Shown here in pieces: positions 55,273-62,173 of a DNA stretch of 64,000 bases; positions within the stretch are counted from its first letter, which is position 1; each line of letters starts with the position of its first letter. The DNA is from an uncultured Bacteroidales bacterium. Lineage in GTDB: Bacteria; Bacteroidota; Bacteroidia; Bacteroidales; F082. Below the pieces are notes generated by a model. That model was not told the DNA's origin. It worked only from the letters and a program-made list of their open reading frames with translations, and did no database searches. The translations under genes and the position numbers were made by a program. The stretch is from NCBI GenBank assembly GCA_900317055.1, contig ONFF01000018.1, positions 1 through 64,000 on the forward strand. Reading direction: 5' to 3'.

Positions 55273-56226
55273 TTATTTTTTTGATGATTTACCGCCTTTT
55301 TTGTTTGGCACATCTCCTTCGCTGGGGGATAAGGAGGTGTCGCTCGAAACAGCCTCTGAGTCACCGAGTACATGTTTGAGGAGGATGCACTGGTAGCCTT
55401 CGTCCATCTCGATTTCGTCGAAGGCGTTGACGACACCTACCACGGCCAGTTCGATTTGGCCAACGGAAAAGATGGGTTCGACGACGATGGCGCAAACGGC
55501 GTCGGCAGGCTTCGAGTCGGCCGGGATGTCGTATTTCTTCTGCTTTTTCTGGAAGTCCATCTCGAGTTTCTTGGTGACGAACCTCAGGGATTTGGCTTCG
55601 AGCAGTCCCGATGTGCCGCCTTCGCAAGCGATCCAAACCACATAGACTTCCTTTTGGCCGATTGCTTTAGAGGCAGAGAATCCGGCTTGGCTTTCCGACA
55701 CCTTTTCATAAACCATATCTTTTTCTTCGTCGAGTTCGTTCTTCGGCTCGTAGAAGTTGTCTTCCACTTTCCAGCCTTGTCCACCTACCTTGGCGAACGA
55801 GGTGCGCGACAGATGAGGCACATATTGGCCGCCTCTGTAGTCGTTGAAGTTCTCGTCATAATCCCAAGGTTTGAGGATGTCGAGGGTGGTAAGGTTGCCA
55901 TTTTTCATTTTGAGGACAAATGACATCTTGACTCCAAAATAATCAAGGCCTTCACGGTTGTAGCGACTGCCAGGGACATTGACGTCTTCAAGACGATATT
56001 CCTGCTTGATGAGATAGAAGCCATCCTTGATGGCGTTGTCAAATAACGACAACGACATAGAAGGGCTGTAGTTATTGGGTTTGTCTGGTGTATTCGGTTT
56101 GTCAGGCATTTGTTCACCAGATTTTTCACTTTCGGCTTTTTTGATGATTTCTTCGAGGTCGCCGAATTGTGCCATTGCCAGGGATGTTGACAGGAGCAAC
56201 ATCATAAAAACCATTACTTTTTTCAT
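55273..56226 (-). CDS. Secreted protein of unknown function
   Basis: 317 residues. A signal peptide (about 1-19, ending LAMAQ) starts the protein. The body is beta-rich with no family I recognise: RYNREGLDYFGVKMSFVLKM, AIGQKEVYVVWIACEGG, KPADAVCAIVVEPIFSVGQI. The C-terminal tail is charged and low-complexity (SEGDVPNKKGGKSSKK). Only 6 bases separate it from the phosphatase gene, so the two are probably translated together. It could be a periplasmic ligand or partner of the sensor modules; that is only a guess from position. Confidence 0.75.
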   Translation of the reverse strand: MKKVMVFMMLLLSTSLAMAQFGDLEEIIKKAESEKSGEQMPDKPNTPDKPNNYSPSMSLSLFDNAIKDGFYLIKQEYRLEDVNVPGSRYNREGLDYFGVKMSFVLKMKNGNLTTLDILKPWDYDENFNDYRGGQYVPHLSRTSFAKVGGQGWKVEDNFYEPKNELDEEKDMVYEKVSESQAGFSASKAIGQKEVYVVWIACEGGTSGLLEAKSLRFVTKKLEMDFQKKQKKYDIPADSKPADAVCAIVVEPIFSVGQIELAVVGVVNAFDEIEMDEGYQCILLKHVLGDSEAVSSDTSLSPSEGDVPNKKGGKSSKK

Positions 56227-56320
56227 TTTCTATTTGATTTTGTTATTTGTTATACATTATCTAAATTAGCAATAATCATACCATCATCATTCAAGTTTTT
56301 GGTACCTTTCCATTTTCAGA

Positions 56321-57805
56321 TTACTTGAAATTGCCGATGGGGGTCACAATACCCGTATTATTGCCTACGCCACCCGACACTAAGCCGATGACAACAAGTT
56401 TGCCGGAATTGTCCATGTAGAATACAGGACCGCCTGAGTTACCATGTTCGGAGCCAGAGTCCGTGGTAAGGATGGCGCCATTTTCAAGGTTGTCTTTGGC
56501 GACGGTTGCCGATGAGACCGGAGGTTCGACACGGGAGAAGCCTACGCCAAATCCAAACGGGAAACCGATGATGGTGAGCTTGGTGTTTTTGGTGAGCTGC
56601 AGGCTCTTGGCAGAATCATATTTCAAACCGCCGCCGCCTTTCAGTGAAGGAATATAAGCCCAGTCGTTGGCGCCAGCTACTCCGAGCGGAATGCCTTCAA
56701 TCGACCTGTCACTTCTTGTGGTGTAGCGGAATCTCTCGGAGCTGAATTCAATTAAATCGCCCGTCGACGAAGCTGCAATGTAGTGGGCAACGATTTTGCC
56801 ACCTCTTTCGTCGAGCATCTTCATTTGCAGTAAGGTACTGTTCACTCCGCTAGCGTCTTTCCAGAAATCCCATGCCCTGGCCACATGGCGTGCCGTGACA
56901 AAGGTACCGTCGCTTAGCAGGAAGCCTGTTCCCGACCATCCGATGTCTTTTCCGCTGACTTGAACCATGTCGCCATCGGGAGTCTTGATATCGATATAGG
57001 CAACTTCAACATAATAGACATATTTTTCGTAAGGTTTCAATTCAGAGCTGCTGGGGCCCTTAACCTGCCTAATCTGATGACGCAGGGAATTGACGCGTTT
57101 CGCAAGGGCTTCATTCGATTGAGCCATTTGGGTGTACTTACTTTGGAGAGAGTCGTAGTTTTGCTGGATTGAAGAGAGGGAGTCAGACAATTTCTTAAAC
57201 TCTTGTTCTTGTTTTTCCACATAGGCATTATACTCTTTTTGAGCAGTATCCATTTGGAACTGTTGCCAGATCAAGCCTGCTATGGCCAACAATAATACGC
57301 TGGCTAAGACAATCAATCCGGTCTTGTAAGGTCTCAGTGCTTGTTTGCGGAAGAGGTTGAGACGTGCGGTAAGGCCTATACTGCTCACCTTTCCTTTGTC
57401 GCCTTCGGGGATGATGAAGCCCAACTTGGGACCATTGGTGGAGAGCTGGATCTCATCGCCGTTCTGAAGGTACCATTCCTTGTGGACATGGTGGCCGTTC
57501 AGGTAGGTCGAGTTTGTGGTGCTGAGTTGGATGAGTTTCCATTGCTCGCCGTCCCTAACGATGGCCGCATGACGGCGGCTGACGGTAGTGAACGAGTCGT
57601 CGAAACGCACCTGACAGCGCGGGTCGCGACCGATTTCAATTTCATCCACGATGATGGGCTGTGATTCGCCCGCCTTGTGATACTTGCTCGACACTTTGTG
57701 GACGAGCATGTAGTAAGTGCGGCCTCCGCCGCCGAAAACGGATTTCATACCGGCTCCAACTGAGCCCGAAAGTGACCGTCTGTAAGATTGTGTTGCTTGT
57801 GCCAT
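56321..57805 (-). CDS. FHA / membrane / trypsin-like serine protease fusion
   Basis: 494 residues. The cytosolic FHA domain (about 30-135) has EIGRDPRCQVRF, SRRHAAIVRD and TYLNGHHV. A membrane helix (about 163-181) and a coiled coil (about 190-250) lead to an extracytoplasmic trypsin-like domain with a complete triad: His307 (VTARHVARA), Asp381 (GANDWAYIPS) and Ser457 (GNSGGPVFYM). The likely logic is that phospho-signals bound by the inner FHA domain are turned into proteolysis outside, or that the FHA domain merely recruits the protease to the kinases. The substrate is unknown; a PDZ domain is absent, unlike DegP. Confidence 0.9.
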   Translation of the reverse strand: MAQATQSYRRSLSGSVGAGMKSVFGGGGRTYYMLVHKVSSKYHKAGESQPIIVDEIEIGRDPRCQVRFDDSFTTVSRRHAAIVRDGEQWKLIQLSTTNSTYLNGHHVHKEWYLQNGDEIQLSTNGPKLGFIIPEGDKGKVSSIGLTARLNLFRKQALRPYKTGLIVLASVLLLAIAGLIWQQFQMDTAQKEYNAYVEKQEQEFKKLSDSLSSIQQNYDSLQSKYTQMAQSNEALAKRVNSLRHQIRQVKGPSSSELKPYEKYVYYVEVAYIDIKTPDGDMVQVSGKDIGWSGTGFLLSDGTFVTARHVARAWDFWKDASGVNSTLLQMKMLDERGGKIVAHYIAASSTGDLIEFSSERFRYTTRSDRSIEGIPLGVAGANDWAYIPSLKGGGGLKYDSAKSLQLTKNTKLTIIGFPFGFGVGFSRVEPPVSSATVAKDNLENGAILTTDSGSEHGNSGGPVFYMDNSGKLVVIGLVSGGVGNNTGIVTPIGNFK

Positions 57806-57838
57806 AATTGTATTATTATTGTTGTTTATTTATTGTTT

Positions 57839-59314
57839 TTATTCTGCTTTTTCTAAGGTTAGTTTCAAAGAGGAAGCTGGTGCGACAGAGGGTTGGTTCT
57901 GTTGGGCTGGGCTTAGCCTCGACTTCAGTTCCTTTTTTTTGTCAGGGGCTTGCACGATGGTGATTGTGCGCACGATATCGCCCGAAACTATTTCAAGGGT
58001 TTTTGTGCGCTTTTTCGCGGTTTTGTTCGGTTCGAGACAAAGCACGAAGGAAGAGTCGGTCACCTTGTTGAGCGACAGCCATTTGGGTAAGTCTTCCTTA
58101 ATGGTGAAAGCACCGTCGGTATCCACATTGACGACCTTTAGGGTGTCGTAACTTGCCATAGTGACGGTCTTGGGCTTTTCCGAGCCGTTTACTTTGAGGT
58201 AAGTGGCTTGAATAGGCTCAAGGTTGGCTAAAGCATTGACATGCTGTGCCGTTTCGATGGGTATGATTTCTTCAACTAGCGGTTCGGTCTTTTTGTGGCC
58301 AAACATCACTGCCAAAACTATGCCTACGCCTATCAGCACGATTGATGCAGCAGCCACTCCAATCCACCATTTTTTAGGCTTTGGCTCGGGCAGGCGGTCG
58401 CCGGTTGTGCCGGGGTCGCCGGTTGTGCCGGGGTCGCCGGTTGTGCCGGGGTCGCCTGTTCTGCATTCTTTGAAGTACTCGGCCCATTCGGGTGCAGTAC
58501 CGTCATTAAGCATTAGGTCGGCATATTTGGCGATTTCGTGGGCCGTTGGACGATCCCATGGCTCCTTGGCCAAACAGTCATGAATGAGGTTGACCAAATT
58601 GCTTGAGACAAAGTCGAAAGGAACTTCTGGCAATTGGGCTCCGCTGTTTTGCAAGACGCCACCTTGTCCATAGAATGGCAGCGTGCCTGAAATCATCTCG
58701 TAAAGTGAGGCACCGAAAGCCCAAATGTCAGTAGCTTTTGCCGAGAAGGGTTCCTCAAGAAACATTTCAGGACCCATATAGGCAATTGATCCACTTACCT
58801 TACTGGAATTGATGTCGTCACGACCCGAGTTATGGTGAAGGTTGTTACGCAATTGGGTACTGATGCCGAAGTCTGATATTACATAGTGACCGTTCGCACC
58901 TATTAATATGTTATCGGGCTTGATGTCGTGGTGGACGATGTCGTGGTCGTGCAGGTATGCCAACCCGTTGGCGACATCGCTTACGAAGTTCCACGCCATC
59001 TGTTCGTTACAGCAACCGATATGCTGTACTGAGGTGGTTGGGCAATAGGGCATGACGATGTAGGAACGGTCTTCACAGCGTCCGTAATAGAAGCTGTGCA
59101 AGAGGTTGGGGTGGTTGAGGTCGAAAGTGTTGATAAACTCCGACTTCAACTCATTGTTGCTGGCATCATCGAGGGCAAAGTATACTTTCACCGCCACCTC
59201 AATGTTGAGCTGCTCGTCGTTGGCCAACCATACCTCTCCATAGGAGCCACTGCCTTTCTTTTGTATCAGTCGGTAGCGGCCATCGAGGAGTTCGTTTTCG
59301 GTCAATGCTTTCAT
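57839..59314 (-). CDS. Membrane Ser/Thr kinase with BACON-like outer domain (kinase 5)
   Basis: 491 residues. The kinase domain (about 12-268) has GSGSYGEVWLAND, VHHDIKPDNIL and SDFGIS; its activation loop (RNNLHHNSGRDD) departs from the RSTLRRNS form. The juxtamembrane linker contains three GDPGTT repeats encoded by a perfect 18-bp tandem repeat (58400-58453). The membrane helix is at about 316-338. The outer part has a BACON-like Ig domain (about 385-455: GAFTIKEDLPKWLSLNKVTD, then TLEIVSGDIVRTITIVQ). The barrel protein of the same operon has a similar domain, so the two might bind similar glycan or mucin-type ligands. Confidence 0.92.
   Translation of the reverse strand: MKALTENELLDGRYRLIQKKGSGSYGEVWLANDEQLNIEVAVKVYFALDDASNNELKSEFINTFDLNHPNLLHSFYYGRCEDRSYIVMPYCPTTSVQHIGCCNEQMAWNFVSDVANGLAYLHDHDIVHHDIKPDNILIGANGHYVISDFGISTQLRNNLHHNSGRDDINSSKVSGSIAYMGPEMFLEEPFSAKATDIWAFGASLYEMISGTLPFYGQGGVLQNSGAQLPEVPFDFVSSNLVNLIHDCLAKEPWDRPTAHEIAKYADLMLNDGTAPEWAEYFKECRTGDPGTTGDPGTTGDPGTTGDRLPEPKPKKWWIGVAAASIVLIGVGIVLAVMFGHKKTEPLVEEIIPIETAQHVNALANLEPIQATYLKVNGSEKPKTVTMASYDTLKVVNVDTDGAFTIKEDLPKWLSLNKVTDSSFVLCLEPNKTAKKRTKTLEIVSGDIVRTITIVQAPDKKKELKSRLSPAQQNQPSVAPASSLKLTLEKAE
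58400..58453 (-). repeat. 18-bp tandem repeat, three perfect copies, in kinase 5
   Basis: The unit GCCGGTTGTGCCGGGGTC repeats three times without mismatch and encodes GDPGTT in the linker between kinase domain and membrane helix. Identical copies suggest recent slippage, so the linker length may vary between strains without a frameshift. Confidence 0.85.
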
Positions 59315-59369
59315 TGGATCGGAGAGTTTTGAGTAAACAATAACCTATAGCTTGTAGTATTTTATATGA

Positions 59370-60752
59370 TTAGTATCCTTCAACACGTAGTTTCACGTCG
59401 CCAATGGTAATGATGTCGCCTGGTTTGATGTAGGTACCCCAGATATCGACTTCGTCAGAATTGAGGTAGGTGCCATTTAGCGAGTTTCTCCATCCGCTGC
59501 CGTATTGTTGTTTCATCAGAGGTGTACACCAAGATGTACAATCCATGCAACCGCTTTGTCGGCGCAATGCGATAGGACAATTCATGCGCCACTGTCCATC
59601 GCGTAATATCCAACTGTTGCGCATATCATCATACTCAATCGTGCAGTGACGACGAGACACGAAGTATTCGTTATCTTGGATACTGATATCGTTATAAACA
59701 TCATCGGATACATGCCCAATGGTGATGATGCGATGGCGAGGATTGATGAAATCGTCCAATTTGTATACGGTTCCATAGTCGTCGCCTTGCATGACACGGA
59801 GCAGTATACCGTTTCTCACTGTCATGTAGTCAGGTATGGGCTCAGGAATGGGTTGAGGACGTGTTCCAGCACCCGAATGCGGCAGCATATTGATGACATC
59901 GTTGGCCGAGGAGATACGTTGTTTGTAATCTGGCACAAGGCAACGTTCAATGACGGCGGTCCAGGCTCCAGTTGGATCCACATTGCGCAGGGCATTGCGA
60001 TCCCAGATACCGCGCTTGCCGTTATCAAGGTATTTGGGTAGGTGCTCGTCACGCTCAAGTTCGCCAAAGGGAAGCTTGCCCACCATCATTTCATACATCA
60101 TCACGCCGAATGAGAAAATGTCCGTAGTGGGTAGCACGGTAGCTTTACCGCCACGGGGCGGGTTAACTTGTTCCGGCGGCATATAAGGATAGGTGCCAAA
60201 CACCTGTTTAGGCTTGCCAGCCAATCCGCGTTCGGTCATACGCTTGTTTTGGTCACCTGCAATGCCGAAGTCGGTCAACACAGCCGTGTTGTCTTTACGC
60301 AACAATACATTTTCTGGTTTCAAGTCGCGATGAACCTTACCATGCGAATGGAGGTCACGCAATCCGCAGAGTATGTCGGTACCCACTTGGGTGAAATCGA
60401 CGCGGTTGTTGGTCACATAGGAGCGTAAGTCACCATTGGGGCAGAACTCCATGACAAAATACGGGTTGTTCTTCACATCACCATAGGCGAAGGAATGGGC
60501 AAGGTAATTGCTTTCGATTTGGCCCGTCTTGAACTCCATGATGAACCTGTCGCGCAATCCTTTGTACACTTCTGGAGGAACAGTCCATAGCTTCAAGAGC
60601 TTCAATGCTCGAGTATTGCTAGAGCTGTCGGTCACTTTATAGACAATGCCGAAAGTACCTTCGCCGAGTTGTTTCTCAATACGGTAGGTGTTGTCATTGC
60701 CATAGATGGTATCTCCAGGATGAAACTCACATCTATCTGGGATTTGTTCCAT
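59370..60752 (-). CDS. Cytosolic Ser/Thr kinase fused to FHA domain (kinase 6, RD type)
   Basis: 460 residues with no membrane helix. The kinase domain (about 22-290) is of another lineage: GEGTFGIVYKVTD, VHRDLKPENVL (true HRD at 142-144), DFGIAG and YPYMPPEQV. The C-terminal FHA domain (about 340-460) has TIGHVSDDVYNDISIQDNEY, SRRHCTIEYD and NGTYLNSDEV. A Cys-rich insertion (Cys392, 402, 405 and 409) lies between its strands and may bind a metal or be redox-active. As the only RD kinase and a soluble one, it may act upstream, phosphorylating or being recruited to the membrane kinases. It is coupled to the zinc-ribbon/FHA gene by a 6-base gap. Confidence 0.92.
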   Translation of the reverse strand: MEQIPDRCEFHPGDTIYGNDNTYRIEKQLGEGTFGIVYKVTDSSSNTRALKLLKLWTVPPEVYKGLRDRFIMEFKTGQIESNYLAHSFAYGDVKNNPYFVMEFCPNGDLRSYVTNNRVDFTQVGTDILCGLRDLHSHGKVHRDLKPENVLLRKDNTAVLTDFGIAGDQNKRMTERGLAGKPKQVFGTYPYMPPEQVNPPRGGKATVLPTTDIFSFGVMMYEMMVGKLPFGELERDEHLPKYLDNGKRGIWDRNALRNVDPTGAWTAVIERCLVPDYKQRISSANDVINMLPHSGAGTRPQPIPEPIPDYMTVRNGILLRVMQGDDYGTVYKLDDFINPRHRIITIGHVSDDVYNDISIQDNEYFVSRRHCTIEYDDMRNSWILRDGQWRMNCPIALRRQSGCMDCTSWCTPLMKQQYGSGWRNSLNGTYLNSDEVDIWGTYIKPGDIITIGDVKLRVEGY

Positions 60753-60758
60753 GACCGT

Positions 60759-61622
60759 TTATCCATTGAATTCAAACAATCTGTTACCTAAGACGATAGT
60801 GTCGCCTTTCTTCAGCTTCATTTTGCGAGATGCCATGACATAAGTGGTGTGCATGGCACTTTTGTCAATAATATACCATTCGCCGTCTTCGCAGGTCAAT
60901 TCTGCCTGGACATTAGAAGTGATACTTTGGTTGTTGGGATCGGTGTTTTCGCGGTTGAGGCTAATGACATTGCCCGAGAACGACAATGCTTGGTGGTTGA
61001 TATTCTCGCCTTCCCACGAGATGGGCTTCAAAGTGCAGAATGTTCCAGTGGAGGGTTGCATCCAAGGGTTGACCGTACCGGCATGGTGTCCTGTGTTGCC
61101 AGTTGGTGGTTTTGGAGCAGCTTCGGGTTCCATTGATGCTCCACAGCCGCTGCAGAACTTGGCATCGCTAGGATTCTCTTTACCGCATTTAGGACAAGGC
61201 TTACCTTGGGGTTTCGGCTCGGGCTGAGGTTGCGGGCTACCGCTGACAGGCGAACCACAGTTGGGGCATACAGCGACACCTTGACGCAATTGGTAGTGGC
61301 AAACAGGGCATTCTCTCATAGTTGGATTTTTGATGGTCCCTGCTTCGTTGGGGTTCATGTATGGATATGGAGGCTGTTGTTGATGGCCGCTTAAATCAGT
61401 GCCGAAGAACTGGTTTTCGGAAACAGTCTTCCTCAAGTTCTCGCCGCCACTTGATGCACCACCTTCGCGTTGGGTGCTATACCCCCCTCCATCTTGTTGT
61501 CTTTGAGTGCTGTAGCCGCCACCAACTACAGGTGCGCCACCATCGAGAGGAGAATTACATTTTTGGCATTTGACATTGTTGTCGTCATTGGGCCATCCAC
61601 AATTTTTACATCTTTTAGTCAT
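60759..61622 (-). CDS. Triple zinc-ribbon protein with C-terminal FHA-like domain
   Basis: 287 residues. Three zinc ribbons are visible: CKNCG with CQKCN (about 5-20), CPVCH with CPNCG (about 105-125) and CPKCGK with CSGCGAS (about 143-165). Gly/Gln-rich linkers lie between, including two GGGYSTQR repeats. The last 80 residues (GNVISLNRENTDPNNQSITS; WYIIDKSAMHTTYV; KKGDTIVLGNRLFEFNG) have the strand order of an FHA domain with degenerate binding loops. It is probably a cytosolic adaptor. The first ribbon resembles that of double-zinc-ribbon scaffold proteins. Confidence 0.82.
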   Translation of the reverse strand: MTKRCKNCGWPNDDNNVKCQKCNSPLDGGAPVVGGGYSTQRQQDGGGYSTQREGGASSGGENLRKTVSENQFFGTDLSGHQQQPPYPYMNPNEAGTIKNPTMRECPVCHYQLRQGVAVCPNCGSPVSGSPQPQPEPKPQGKPCPKCGKENPSDAKFCSGCGASMEPEAAPKPPTGNTGHHAGTVNPWMQPSTGTFCTLKPISWEGENINHQALSFSGNVISLNRENTDPNNQSITSNVQAELTCEDGEWYIIDKSAMHTTYVMASRKMKLKKGDTIVLGNRLFEFNG

Positions 61623-61671
61623 AGGTTTTTTGTTTTTTTATGAATTTATATTTATCTTAATTTTCAATTAG

Positions 61672-61875
61672 TTATCTATTTAATCCCATGCGTTGACGAA
61701 AATCCTTATAGGATGCTTCCTGGCTATTGTCTCGTTCTTCCATCACCTGATTCATTTCTGCATGCATCAATTCACCTGGTTTTGGGCCATGGTTGTATGG
61801 TATCGCCTGTAATCCTTCCAATGTCGTCAAATTTGACTCGACAATGAAATCTTGATGCTCTTGGGTCTTCAACAT
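61672..61875 (-). CDS. Small protein, first gene of the kinase operon
   Basis: 67 residues, no signal peptide, unrecognised. The sequence is polar and mostly helical at its end (ELMHAEMNQVMEERDNSQEA, then SYKDFRQRMGLNR). It is the first frame after the operon promoter (61946-61977), with 49 bases to the next gene. A real gene is likely from its position and lack of competing frames. It could be a short kinase substrate or regulator; nothing in the sequence proves it. Confidence 0.6.
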   Translation of the reverse strand: MLKTQEHQDFIVESNLTTLEGLQAIPYNHGPKPGELMHAEMNQVMEERDNSQEASYKDFRQRMGLNR

Positions 61876-61945
61876 GGATGTCGTTTTGTTTATTTCTTCC
61901 TATTGTAATTCCCATGTTTTTTTATATTGAATATGATTCAGCCTG

Positions 61946-61977
61946 CAAAGATAAAATGAATTTGATTATTTTTCAAA
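61946..61977 (-). promoter_or_regulatory. Promoter of the 15-gene kinase/phosphatase operon
   Basis: On the minus strand TTTG (61974-61977) and TATCTTTG (61946-61953) are separated by 20 bases. Transcription would start near 61,940, 65 bases before the first ATG. The longest gap between genes downstream is 94 bases and I saw no terminator inside the run, so one transcript of about 20 kb is plausible. Confidence 0.75.
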
Positions 61978-62079
61978 AAAAATAACATGTTTAATAAAAA
62001 AAGATTTCATTAACATTTTAGTTAAAGTGTATTCGAATCTAACCTATTGATTTTTCTTCCTCTAGTTGGTTGCTAATGC
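61978..62079. other. AT-rich end of the island
   Basis: About 100 bases of very AT-rich sequence between the operon promoter and the right-hand tRNA repeat. No gene or integrase remnant is visible. Confidence 0.5.
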
Positions 62080-62108
62080 CGTGCCGGTTCGAGCCCGGCC
62101 TCGGGTAC
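62080..62108 (+). repeat. attR-like direct repeat, orphan tRNA-Leu 3' end
   Basis: A perfect 29-base copy of positions 41906-41934 (T-arm and acceptor end of tRNA-Leu). Upstream of it nothing resembles the rest of a tRNA, so it is a fragment, not a gene. It marks the right end of the 20.1-kb island. Confidence 0.88.
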
Positions 62109-62113
62109 AAATG

Positions 62114-62152
62114 AAAAACCCAATCAGATGTTTGTCAACTGATTGGGTTTTT
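62114..62152 (+). terminator. Terminator next to the tRNA-Leu fragment
   Basis: A 14-bp stem (AAAAACCCAATCAG / CTGATTGGGTTTTT) ending in a T-run, 5 bases after the tRNA fragment. It probably terminated tRNA-Leu before the island inserted between them, and also serves the convergent downstream gene. Confidence 0.85.
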
Positions 62153-62173
62153 CGTATCCCGATTTTTGTTGAT

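Noticed and set aside
41934..62108. Type VI secretion or tellurite TerY-P kinase triad
   Set aside because: No sheath, tube, VgrG, TssK/L/M or vWA (TerY-like) gene is present; only the generic kinase, PP2C and FHA parts are shared.
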